Of a DNA stretch of 64,000 nt, positions 23,123 to 33,453 are shown one piece after another (position 1 is the stretch's first letter; each line of letters starts with the position of its first letter). The notes beneath the pieces were generated by a model. That model did no database searches. It was not told where the DNA came from and worked only from the letters and a program-made list of their open reading frames with translations. Origin of the DNA: Jaltomata sinuosa (taxonomy: Eukaryota > Streptophyta > Magnoliopsida > Solanales > Solanaceae); assembly GCA_003996215.1 (NCBI GenBank), contig QJPP01001763.1, forward strand, positions 186,001 through 250,000. The letters run 5' to 3'. A program made the translations under genes and the position numbers.

Positions 23123-25597
23123 TCAAACAACAAGCCTGAAGGTGAGATTAATCCGTAATGAATCTGCTTTTACGCGTTTAGGCACTGAATGAAGCCAATC
23201 CCGTTGAGTATAACCTCTCATTACCAGCAACGAACCATGCTTTAAAACAAACGAGTGTTTGTCTGGAGAGGCATCCTTCTTTGATCGCTTTTTGGGAGGT
23301 TCACCACTGCTGTTTTTACCTTGCGCAATGGATAACAAACAGAAGAGAAAGTGATAAATACGACTTTCATGAATCAACATTGTCGTTTGCAATATGTAAG
23401 AGTTGATTTCTCAGATGGTCGTTTAACTATTATCTCAGAAAGTCACTTTTTTTGTTGAAAAAAATTGGAATCAAGAACAAAGGTGACTTTCGGAGATGAT
23501 AACTATTAGTTGAATGACCAATATGAGAAATCAACACCAATATGTAACTGAACGGAAGGTCTGCTAGACTCACACCTCATTTGACAAACGAAAAGATATT
23601 AGAGAACCAATATTAACACTGATCATGTACCTCGGGGTGTTTTATCTGGCTTCTTCTTTAACAAGAATTCGCGTTCACATCCAAAGGAAAGAGAAGCAAT
23701 TTCTGGAGTTGGTCCATAAAGTTTCTCATCATCGGCATGCCAACCCACATAGTCATCGCCTCCCTTATACCTATTCAATAATAAGCTGTTGAAACGACTT
23801 CCAGGAAGAGCTTTATGGACCTAAAGTGCAACACTGGTGGTATAAGAAAAGACAACTAGCTTGATGACCGGGAACTAGAACTTGAGAGGTTGAAGAAGAA
23901 CAAAGCTTACAGCAGTAAGAATGTCCTTAAGCGGAGGAAATTCATCCCACGAATATGCATGAGGCTGGTATCCACTATAAACTAGTTGTGGTAGTCCTTC
24001 ATTTGCCACATAACAACTGTCTCTGGGCTGTGGAAATATTACGAACGTTGTCAATCTGTTTTTCCCCGTAGGAATATGCGGTATCAGATTGTTATGACAT
24101 GTAGCATTTAGCATTCCTAAAAGAGAGTAAAGCAACAGCATTTTCAATATGAATGATCAGTCATGCGCTAGACAAATGGCATGTCATATAAACTACATCA
24201 AAGCTGTACAATTATAGTCAGACAAGTAAGGAAACACAGAGAAGCCAATCCCAGACTTAAAGTATGCATGACAGCGGAGCCAGGATTTCCACACTAAGGG
24301 GATTTAAAATATAAGTGAATACACAAAGAACTTAAGATTTACTATATACAAAAATAACATACGCAATAATCCCACAAGCAGAGTTTGGGGAGGGTAGAGC
24401 GTACATAGCCTTACCCCTACCTCGTGAAGGTAGATAGGTTGCTTCTGATAGACCCTCAGCTCGAGGAAAGCATATCAAATCATGTATAAAGTAATGGAGA
24501 AAAGAGCATATACCAACAATACATAATATGATAACAGAAGCAAAACAAACAATGAGTAATACTAAAAGCGAAGAGTAAGATAATAACAATACAGAGAAGG
24601 GAAACTAGACTACACTCGACTACCTACTCACCTTCTAACCTAATCCTCGACCTTTATAACCTCCTATCTAGCATCATGTCCTCGATAAGCTACAAATGTG
24701 TCATGTCCTGTCTAATCACTTCTCCTACCTCCTATCTAAGATCATGTCCACGGTAAGCTGCAAGTGTATCATGTTCTGTCAAATCACTTCTCCCACCTCC
24801 TATCTAAGATTGTTTTCAACCTTAAGCTGCAAGTGTATCATGTTTCTGTCTAATCACCTCTCCCACCTCCTATCTATGGATCATGTCCTCGGTAAGTTGC
24901 AGGTGTGTCATGTTCTATCTAATCACCTCCTCCACCTCCTATCTAGAATCATGTCCTCGTTAAGCTGCAAATATGTCATGTTCTGTCTAATCACCTCTCC
25001 CACCTCCTATCTAGATGTTGTGTCTAATCACTTCTCCCATCTCCTATCTATGGATCATGTCCTCGGTAAGTTGCAGATGTGTCATGTTCTGTCTAATCAC
25101 CACTCACACCTGCTATCAAGGATTACGTCCTCAATAAGTTGCATGTGTGCCATGTAGCCTACCTCTACCTCTCCCTGGACCTACTATTCCCAAACTCTCA
25201 CACCTTACGCCCCCTAGCATAAAGCATGAGACTTAAAAGCCTCCATTTTGCATCTTAAAACATTACACTAACGATTCACCTGCATAAATAACAAACAGAG
25301 ATAAATTGCTGGAGCTAGATCAATTGAAAGAGAGAGAGGGAGAACCTGAACACAAGATCGACCGAATACGCGAATCGTTGGACGATTCCACGGTATTTTT
25401 TTATTCAGGTACTCCAAATATCCCCATGACTCATCGTAATTTAGGAATTTAGACATGTATATTACTTCGCTTCCATTTCCTAATTCAACTACTCTCTTTT
25501 TTCTACAATCGCCGCTCATCTCCGCCGCAGCTTCACCCTGCTCCGCCTCGTGGCCGTCGCGGTGATGGTGGCCGGAATCGCTGGTTGCCGTCGCCAT
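23123..25597 (-). CDS. ALKBH2-like DNA oxidative demethylase (2-oxoglutarate/Fe(II) dioxygenase)
   Basis: Exons 25346-25597, 23911-24027, 23631-23820 and 23123-23319 join in phases 0, 0 and 1 to give 251 residues. Key AlkB residues are present: GWHADDE supplies the iron ligands H151 and D153, WLHSVP supplies H230, and RINLTFR supplies R242 and R248 that bind 2-oxoglutarate. NRYKGGDDYVGWH, EIASLSFGCEREF and IPWNRPTIRVFGR are also typical. The family removes alkyl groups such as 1-methyladenine and 3-methylcytosine from DNA in the nucleus. A basic stretch (PPKKRSKKD, 194-202) could be a nuclear signal. An in-frame ATG at 25678 would add 27 residues; 25597 has the better context. Intron 1 (24028-25345) holds a LINE remnant and a tandem array. 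Confidence 0.93.
24361..24660 (-). mobile_element. RTE-type LINE 3' region in ALKBH2 intron 1
   Basis: The TS module in reverse (TTGGGGAGGGTAGAGCGTAC, CTTACCCCTACCTCGTGAAG, GATAGACCCTCAGCTCGAGG) runs into LINE 3' sequence and then CTCGACTACCTACTCACC, the complement of the end of the RTE reverse-transcriptase frame. Confidence 0.75.
24661..25125 (-). repeat. 69-bp minisatellite derived from an RTE LINE coding end
   Basis: CCTCCTATCT recurs at 24661, 24729, 24796, 24866, 24935 and 25003, then in shortened units. The minus strand of each unit encodes VIRQNMTHLQLTEDM-like residues, the C-terminal part of RTE reverse transcriptase. One such segment has been multiplied in place. The 69-bp period is a multiple of three, which leaves a long spurious open frame on the plus strand. 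Confidence 0.85.
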
Positions 25598-25926
25598 TGG
25601 CGTAGAAAAGAGATTTGAAATGAATTTGGGGGTTATAGAAGAAGATGGCGGTATTCGACCCGACCCGACCCGGTCCAATTATCGATTGGATTTGGGTCTA
25701 TGGCCCAAAAGGACATTTTTGCTCCAATTGGTTTGGCCCAATTAAGTAGCAATTCGGATTGCACAAGATGAGGGTGTTCACGGTTCGGTAAAAAATCGAT
25801 CCAAATCGAAAAATCTAACCGACTTTATTTGGGTTTGGTTTTGATTTCGTTTTACGTTTTTAAAATTGATAATATTTTAGTTTGACTTTTGTTTTGTTCA
25901 AAAAATTCGAATCGAACTGACAAATT

Positions 25927-26199
25927 ATATACTATCTCTGTCTCATTTTATGTGGCATTTTTCGCTTTCCGAGAGTCAAACAGTTTAAGTTTGATCATGA
26001 ATTTGAACATGAAATCTTCAAATTTTCTTAAAAAATAAAATTTATAGATTTGAAAACTATGTAAAAAGTACTATAAGACAGAATAATTGATAATGCAAAA
26101 TATTTAAAAGATATATAAGAAATAACAGTCAAAGATAAACTTGTTTGAATCTCGAAATCCCAAAAGGTGCCACATAAATTGAGACGGAGGGAGTACATA
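25927..26199. mobile_element. Stowaway-like MITE
   Basis: ACTATCTCTGTCTCATTTTA at the left and TAAATTGAGACGGAGGGAGT at the right are inverted termini. GAGAGTCAAACAGTT and its partner in the other arm also pair. Confidence 0.75.
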
Positions 26200-26418
26200 T
26201 TTTTTATAATTATATATATATATATATATATTTTATAAATAATTTTAAATATATTATATACGTTTTCATCAAAATTTATTTATAAAAGCAAAAAAAGCCC
26301 AAAACAAAAAGTATTCCGAACATGTATGTATTTCGAACAAAAAGTATTCTGAACGTGTATGTTTTTCTATACCCCACCTTGTCTTTTGATTCTATTTTCG
26401 TGTATGACTAATAACTAA

Positions 26419-26617
26419 AAGCCTGTTTGGATAAGCTTATTTTAAGCTGTTTTTTTTAAGTTGAAAATTCCAGCTTTTAGCTTTTAGTTTTTTTTTTGTT
26501 ATTTTGGCTTAAAATTAAGTGTCCAGAAGCACTTTTTTGCCTTACTCAAACACTATAAACAACTTAAAAGTTATTTTAACTTAAAAAGCACTTAAAATAA
26601 GTCAATCCAAACGGGCT
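26419..26617. mobile_element. MITE with GCCTGTTTGGAT termini
   Basis: AGCCTGTTTGGATAAGCTTA and AGTCAATCCAAACGGGCT are inverted termini with TAA on both sides. Same family as 6862-7059. Confidence 0.7.
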
Positions 26618-26624
26618 CTAAGAA

Positions 26625-26800
26625 CTCTGCATGTTCAGAAGATGCAAGTTGCGAAAATGAGGATGCTAAGATGGATATGCGGGCATACTAGGAGCGATAA
26701 GATTAGGAACAAGGATATCTAGGACAAGATGAGGGAAGCGAGACTGAGATGGTTTGGACACATGAAGAGAAGATGCAGCGGGGACGCCCTAGTGGGTAGC
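26625..26800 (+). pseudogene. RTE-type LINE reverse-transcriptase fragment
   Basis: The plus strand encodes KMQVAKMRMLRWMCGHTRSD, then KIRNKDI and KMREARLRWFGHMKRRC, the characteristic C-terminal part of plant RTE-type reverse transcriptase. A stop interrupts it (ATCTAGGAC) and both ends are missing, so it is a dead fragment. Confidence 0.85.
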
Positions 26801-27097
26801 AGCTACTATTGAAATCCAATTTCGAGAAGATGTGTGTATCGGATATTAAACTGACAAGAACAGATACTACGAAAATCCCCCCCTTCCACTTCTAAATCAC
26901 TCCAGTTTGTGATCTGTTACAGAAACAAGACTTAGATTATGCACATAACTTGATCAAACTCTACAAATATCATTTGCTTGAGTTCCAACACAGAGATGTC
27001 ACATTACGCGAACGCTGATCACTTGACGTCTTTTTCCGCCTACAACAAGAAGTATACAGATCAAACGAGACATGCATCGATGTCATTGAAAACCATT

Positions 27098-28594
27098 CTA
27101 CTCGGAGGGAGAAGCGCAGGAAAGATCGGTCAGTTTGATCTTCAGCTCTATATCCCCAGACTCCACTTCACAAAGCCTTAACCAAACATCTTGCACAACT
27201 TCACCATTCACCCAACTAATGCTGCTAGCAACAGCTAGACAATTGTCTTTCTCCGGGATAACCTTCCTTAATGTTGTCCCCTCGGAAGCAACTCCGAGAA
27301 TCTTTCTCAATCTAGCAGCTGCAACTAAAGGCTGAAGACTGAGATGAGCATTTCCCATCTTGTCGTCTGCTTTGAAACGGTCCTTATCAAACACTTCCTG
27401 TTACAATTTGCGTTTCAACCACATGGAATGAGTTTCTTCTCTTCGAAAACAAGTCAACAGATTTGGTAAACAGCAAAAATTACACACTCATCCCACTAAA
27501 GATAACTGTATCCTAAGGTGAATGTTTCATCATTTCCAAATAATGAGAGGTTTCGTAATAAACTACTACTAGGCTTATCAATTTTCCTATTTGTCCATTG
27601 CATTCGTACAGATACGGGGAATATAACTGTTTGACAATAGCAAGGGTGTTAGAACTTCAGAGAACTTTTATTCAATCTTCAAGTTCAAATATATCAAAAC
27701 ATGTAGCGTAACACTTAAACAGATGAACAACACCAGCAGAGGTCCAAAATAATGTCACGTTATCTGACTAAAGTCGAGTCTTTAAAATTGGAACGTAGAG
27801 GTGGAACATGAGAGATGATAATACAACGGCTAACAATACAAAAGTTTTAGAGGTAAAAGCAAATACCAATTTGAGAACCTCAGATGGCTCGGAGATAGAG
27901 AAGCAGAATTCTTCATTCCAAACAGGATTAAGGCAGCAATTTATGACTTTGGTTTTGGCAGTCTGGTATAACAGTAAAATGTAATATCAAGATGTCAGCT
28001 CAAGAAAGAAATTTCAAATCGGTAGAAATACAAATCGCAACAAAAAAACGTCTGAGGTGACATACAACATAAAAGATACTATTAGTATAATCTTTTCCAA
28101 GCAATTTTACTACTACTTTCAAATACACTGTTGTAAATGAAAGAGAGACGTCCTATTTCCAGCTCTACCCGTAATACAGGCAAACAACTAGCGAGAAAAA
28201 TTCAACTTTATCTGTACCTCAACAACTACAACATACCTAGTGTAATCCCACAAGTGGGGTGTACGTAGAGGTTGTTTCCGATATCTGTGACCTCAACACA
28301 TTCCAAAATATCAAATTTGATTTGACAATCACATTTCATTTTCGCTGTGCTAACTAGGATTCAGAGTATACAATTGAAGCCGTACTTGTAAGAACTCTAA
28401 ACGTCCAAGAGTAAAGAAAATCAGAGCCACACGAGATAGATAATATCTTAAAGAAGAAACAGAAGGGGGAAACATAGAGCTACCTGATTACCCAGCTTGA
28501 GAATGACATAAGGATCACTTGTCTTGAAGTCCCGAATCACCAAACGTCTTCCTTTTACAACAGTCACTTTTATTTGTCCTAATTTGTCTCCCAT
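27098..28594 (-). CDS. small single-C2-domain protein, CAR-like
   Basis: Exons 28484-28594, 27867-27962 and 27098-27397 join in phase 0 to give 168 residues. One C2 domain fills the N-terminal two thirds: GQIKVTVVKGRRLVIRDFKT, SDPYVILKLGNQTAKTKVI, NPVWNEEFCFSI, then EVFDKDRFKADDKMGNAHLS. The Asp residues of SDPY and FDKDRFKADD are the usual calcium ligands. The C-terminal part (NCLAVASSISWVNGEVVQDV, WLRLCEVESGDIELKI) is the extra element of plant C2-domain ABA-related (CAR)-type proteins, which bind membranes in a calcium-dependent way and recruit ABA receptors. The fine subgroup is uncertain; from memory it resembles At5g47710. It lies between the thiolase and L1L genes as in Arabidopsis. 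Confidence 0.9.
28215..28300 (-). mobile_element. TS/RTE-type 3' end fragment in intron 1 of the C2 gene
   Basis: ACAACATACCTAGTGTAATC, CCACAAGTGGGGTGTACG and AGGTTGTTTCCGATA are the TS module with an internal deletion. Confidence 0.6.
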
Positions 28595-28750
28595 AATCCA
28601 CTACTGCAAAGTCACAAACTCCGAAACCAGGAACAGAACTGCATTTCACAAGAACTTACCTTTGTTACTACAAAATAGAAACCAAAACATATTCGAAGAT
28701 CAAGCACTTGACTTGAAGAGGGGGGTAGGGGGGTGCGTTCTGTTATAATC

Positions 28751-28841
28751 TATGTTGCTCAGACCCTCCAGAAATGTTGTCGTTCCGTGTTGGATCCAAC
28801 ACACACACGGAATATTTTTGAAGAGTCCGAGCAACATAAAT
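28751..28841. mobile_element. MITE with CTATGTTGCTCGGAC-type termini
   Basis: CTATGTTGCTCAGACCCTCC and AGAGTCCGAGCAACATAA are inverted termini of a short 91-bp copy in the leader region of the C2 gene. Confidence 0.7.
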
Positions 28842-29103
28842 TGGAAGTTTTGCATGTTATACATGACAGAACTCGACTATATTCTTAAGCAATCCATGGA
28901 AACGAACTACCCGAAACTTATTGGCAGAAATATATGCATCTCCAGACACTCAGTGATAGGTAAATCAGGCAAGATAGATAGTAAACACCAATATTGAGAT
29001 ACAATCCAAAAGAAAGACCAAAACTTAAAAAGTAATAGATTGGTAAAGTAGCATGGCTCCTTATCCCACTCAACTGCTTGCCAATTGGGATCACAAGAAT
29101 AAA

Positions 29104-29270
29104 AAAAGGCAGCCCGGTGCACTAAAGCTCCCCCTATGCACGGGGTTCAGGGAAGGACCGAACCACATGGGTTTATTGTACGCAGCCTTATCTAGCATTT
29201 CTGCAAGAGGCTGTTTCCACGGCTTGAACCCGTGGCAGCAACTTTACCAGTTACTCCAAGGCTCCCCTTC
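29104..29270 (-). mobile_element. tRNA-derived Solanaceae SINE (type ending GTGCACCGGGCTGCC)
   Basis: GGCAGCCCGGTGCACTAAAG, CAGCCTTATCTAGCATTTCT and CGGCTTGAACCCGTGG are the reverse complement of the SINE body and B box. It ends in CCAAGGCTCC, the complement of its 5' end. Confidence 0.8.
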
Positions 29271-29343
29271 AAAATACAAAAAAAAATGGGAACTGCAACA
29301 AATCAAAATAAACCCTGTAATTCAGTTAGACACAGAACTATAA

Positions 29344-29547
29344 GCTTGGTGAACCTCAATTAGTTTCACGGGATACCTGCCACCTCCCTCTAACAACATG
29401 TACCAGGTTGTCTATCCCACCAAAGCTAGAACAGATGGAAAGAAATCACCTAATGTTTCACTGTTTTGTCTCTGCCGGGATTTGAACATTAGACCTCATG
29501 GTGCTCAACTCATTTCGTTGACCACCAGGCCACACCCTCGGATGCTT
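29344..29547 (-). mobile_element. Au-like SINE with target-site duplication
   Basis: ACCTGCCACCTCCCTCTAAC, GGAAAGAAATCACCTAATGT, GGGATTTGAACATTAGACC and ACCACCAGGCCACACCC are the reverse complement of the Au family. The direct repeat TTAGACACAGAACTATA flanks it (29327-29343 and 29548-29564), giving a 17-bp target duplication. Confidence 0.85.
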
Positions 29548-30014
29548 AGACACAGAACTATAATAGCAGTGTGTCCTACTAACCAGTAAGCAGAAACCTT
29601 AAAAAAACAGCACAAAAAAACCAGACAGCTGCAACATAGTGCATAATACCTTACAATTCAGTTAAACAAAGAGAATTTCACTAGCAGTGTATAACTAAAC
29701 AGTAAGCAGAAACCTTAAAAAGCAGCAGACAAGAATAAAAATAGGATCTTTAATGCAAAAGAAGCAACACCCATATGACAAAAATTTCCAAAGCCACAAA
29801 AACATCATAAAAGAAGAAGAAAAAAAACATCTTTTTAGATCACATCAAGAAACCCCCAGATATTACTAGAAATCTTGAAAAAAAAGAACACATTTTTAAC
29901 TCACTTGAATCAGACCAAAATGTGTGAAATTCCCAAAATGCAAAAAGATTTTTCTGTTCTGATCTCTGCTTAGGTTTTTGTTCAAAAGGCTATGGTATAT
30001 GTTTGCATTTGGCT

Positions 30015-30840
30015 AGTGAAAAAAGCCAAAGAGCAAGAAAGTGACAGCACAAAATGGAGGTTAGAAATGGGTCAATTACGAAAGGCATATTATATAAACA
30101 TGCTCTTTAACGTGGCCTCAGCTAATATGTCCTTCAATTTTGGAAGTGCACAAACATACACTTAAACTTGTATAAAATTGAACAAGCAAATACACGCGTC
30201 TTACGTGGTATCTTACGTGAATCACCACGTAGGATGCCTGCGTGGTGTCTCACGTGAATTGTCACGTAAGACGCATGTGTCTCATTGATCAATTTTTATA
30301 TAAGTTTAAGTGTCTACTTGTGCACATCCAAATTAAAAGACATAAATGCCAATTGAGATCAAATTAAAAAGCACGTTTATATATTATCTCATTATAGAAT
30401 GAACAGTGTAATATATTTATATTTTTGGGGATTTTGGATACTTATGATATTAATCCACTATAGTGTATACTGTGTTTTTATTTTTAGTTTCTTATTCAGT
30501 GTTCGGCACATATGTATATTGGAGCCTTGACTAATTCAAATTTATACCGCGTATGATTTATTGGAACCCCGACTAAATTGAACCCGCATCAATACCCATT
30601 TAAGAGAGAAGCCCTAGATTAAGTTTCGATTAATTTAGATTTACGTCACGATCATGTGAGATCAATATAAGGGAAAACGCTTTTTAACAGGATTTTTTTT
30701 CATATACAAACTCAAAATCTTATGATATTAATCCACTATGGGATTTTTTGCATTTGACTAGTGAAAAAAGCCAAAGAGCAATAAAGTGACAGCACAAAAT
30801 AGAGGTTAGAAATAGGTCAATTATGAAAGGCATAATAGTG
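30015..30840. repeat. pair of 85-bp direct repeats about 745 bp apart
   Basis: TAGTGAAAAAAGCCAAAGAG followed by GTGACAGCACAAAAT and AAATGGGTCAATTACGAAAG near 30015-30098 recurs, with about 5 changes, at 30758-30842. A shorter phrase, CTTATGATATTAATCCACTA, also recurs at 30440 and 30719. This marks a local segmental duplication upstream of the C2-domain gene. Confidence 0.75.
30083..30400. mobile_element. foldback element rich in ACGTG cores
   Basis: The left arm (AAACATGCTCTTTAACGTGG, ACTTAAACTTGTATAAAATT) pairs with the right arm (TTTTTATATAAGTTTAAGTG, AAAAAGCACGTTTATATA). Between them, positions 30195-30275 hold a dense run of ACGT or CACG cores (CTTACGTGG, CTTACGTGA, CACCACGTAG, CTCACGTGAA, GTCACGTAAG). 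Confidence 0.65.
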
Positions 30841-31534
30841 TTTTTTAACTTGGTCTTACCTAATATTTATGTTTTTTCGATTTTAGATATACATAATTAG
30901 ACACTTAAACTTATATAAAATTATATAAAAAGACACACATATTTTACGTGGCAGGAATATTTTAAATCGGATTAGCTATTTAGTTTGAACAAAAAAAATG
31001 TCTATATAAATATTACTTGATTTTCAAATCAACCCGATTCAGATGACCAACCAAGAAAAGAAGTCCAGACCATATTCAACACTATAATGATAATATGTGG
31101 CAATATTTCCACATTAGTGTGGACACCTTTTGTAAAAAAATCCACACTTCTCTTTTTTGCTTTTGACCAAATACAACTTATCTATTTATACATGGTATGA
31201 ATTTTAAATTGTAATTTCAAAAATATCTCACTAATTACAATTAAAAATTCAAAATTTAAGGAATACTCAATGCACAGAGTATTAAAATTAATCATTAAAA
31301 AGTAGCAATAGATTTTGTAACAAAAAAGTCAAGAGCAAAATAGATATTACATTAGATAAGAGGAGAAGACGTCGTTTTCTCTCTTTAGTGAAAAATGTTT
31401 TTACTTGAAAATATCTCGGCAATCAAACACCAAAAAATGGCTTATTTATGAAATTAGGAAAATAATTTCTTTTTTCATTGTACGAAACACAACATACTAT
31501 GCTCCTAACTAAAAAAAAGCGGCAACTATTTCAT
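30401..31534. other. AT-rich intergenic space between the C2 and L1L genes
   Basis: Apart from the second direct repeat at 30758-30842, no gene or well-defined element was recognised. Confidence 0.35.
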
Positions 31535-31640
31535 CAACAACATATTCAGTGTACTCGTCTGAAGATGGTAAAATGCATACAAACCTTAACTTTATATCAG
31601 ATGCAGAGAGGTTAGTATTCAATAGACCACGACAACTATT
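31535..31640 (-). mobile_element. degenerate TS/RTE-type 3' end
   Basis: CAACAACATATTCAGTGTAC, GCATACAAACCTTAAC and GCAGAGAGGTTAGTATTC keep the order of the reverse TS module with heavy decay. Confidence 0.5.
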
Positions 31641-31808
31641 TCCTCCGAAAAAAGGGACAGGAAAAAAAATTTATATTGGAAGTCACCTCAAAATAGAAAA
31701 AGAGCAATTTCAAATACAACAATAGTTCATACAAAGAGAAAATAAAAACAGAAATTAAGAAAATTACTAGTACAAGACTAATTTTTTGCTTTCTAATACA
31801 CTTGAATT

Positions 31809-33422
31809 TTACTCCTTATGCTCTTCAAATGATTCAACATTATTTGCCTCATCATGATTAGCTTGAGAATTTGAAGCAACATTGTCACTAGTCATGTGTG
31901 CATAAGCAAAGTAGCCATGATGATGATGATGAGCCATTGTGAAATTAGGTGGCAAGGGGTAATTAATATGTGCCATGTTGGCAATGCTAGTTGAAGCCGC
32001 GGGATCATGAATCAAAGCACCCCGCGGCTTCATCAGCATGAACGACTCCCCCCTCTGAGGGAGCCGCGCTCACCGCCATCGCACTCGCGATAGCGGTGCA
32101 GGTGCAGAGTCAGGGGCTCGATGTATTCATCGAACCCTAGCTTGCTCATGGCCCAGAGCACGTCCTCGGCCGTGATAGTCTTGCGCTGCTCGCGCTGGCA
32201 ACGGTCGTTGGCTTCGCCCGTGACGAAGCTGATGAACTCGGACACACATTCCTGGATGGTCTCTTTCGAGTCGTCCGATATCTTGGCGTGCGGAGGCAGG
32301 ATTTTTCGCATGATTCGGATCACGTTGGCTATCGGCATGAAACGGTCTTGCTCGCGGACTGTACATTCAGAGTCGTCTGGGACTGAGGCGTTGTTGTTGT
32401 TGTTGTTATTGTTATTGTTGTTGTTGGTTGTGGGAATGGCTTGGTTGAGTTGGGAAGACAAATTCATGTTCATCTCCATAACTTTGCCATCTTGGAAAAA
32501 GAAAAATGAAACATTAGACAATTCTAGCATAAGACTAATTAAAGTGAATTAAGAAATCTCACTAATAAACGACAACAACAATATATTCAGTGCATTCCCA
32601 CTATACATATTACTATTTGAACAATCAAAGGAAATAAAACTGACCACTATTTTTTTCACATGCCTTTTAAATAATTATTGTAATTGTATGACTTATAATA
32701 CTTTTTATGAAACTTCTAACAATATAAATTTGATTTCAAAAACTTAAAAATTATGTTTGAATTCACACAAAAAAATTAAACAGTTCGACTTTCATACTTC
32801 TATTCATGTCATACAAAGTGAGATGGAAGGAGTGGCCGATAACATTGTATAAAGACATTATACATAAATGTGTCTTTTAACTTAGTCTCAACTAACATTT
32901 ATGTCTTTCAACTTTGACTGTGCACAAGTAGGCGCTTAAACTTGTATAAAGTTGAATAAGTAGACACACGTCCTACATGGCATTCTATGTAGATAAGTCA
33001 GTGTATTAATCTTAACTAAATCCAACCGATGGATATTCATAGGTCGATTTGAACCAGTTTTTGATTTATAAGCAAATCAAATCAAATAACGAATGATTTA
33101 TTTAATCGATTTCATTTCATTTTCAATTTGAATCGATTTTTAATCAAATCATCAATATTGCTAGTTATACCTTGGAAGTTAGTCCAACATGAATAAACAA
33201 AAAGACAGTCAAATGTAACAACCAAATTAGATTCTAGGTAGATGTTTACACTACACATAAAGACAGCAACTCACAAGAAACCAGAAAAAGCCTTAAGACA
33301 ATTTCTGTTACTAAAAACTCCAAATCTTTTAAGAAAGCCACAAGACAAAATAATAGTGTGAATATTGACCAAAAAAGAAGAAAAAAGAAAACGTCTCATA
33401 TGTGTGAGTGAATTTATCTCTT

Positions 33423-33453
<31 letters not shown>

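Larger units (their letters stand above)
25679..27097. other. intergenic space between the ALKBH2 and C2-domain genes
   Basis: Besides the two MITEs and LINE fragment listed separately, it holds AT-rich DNA including a short (TA)n run near 26208-26232. No gene was recognised. The 3' UTR of the C2 gene probably reaches to about 26880. Confidence 0.4.

Noticed and set aside
24696..25157. Long plus-strand open frame with repeated CHVLSNH-like motifs
   Set aside because: It is the non-coding strand of a 69-bp minisatellite made from a LINE end. The period divisible by three keeps the frame open by chance.
32121..32552. Plus-strand and shifted-frame open reading frames over the L1L exon
   Set aside because: They are shadows of the GC-rich NF-YB coding sequence. 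The minus-strand frame matches the family residue by residue.
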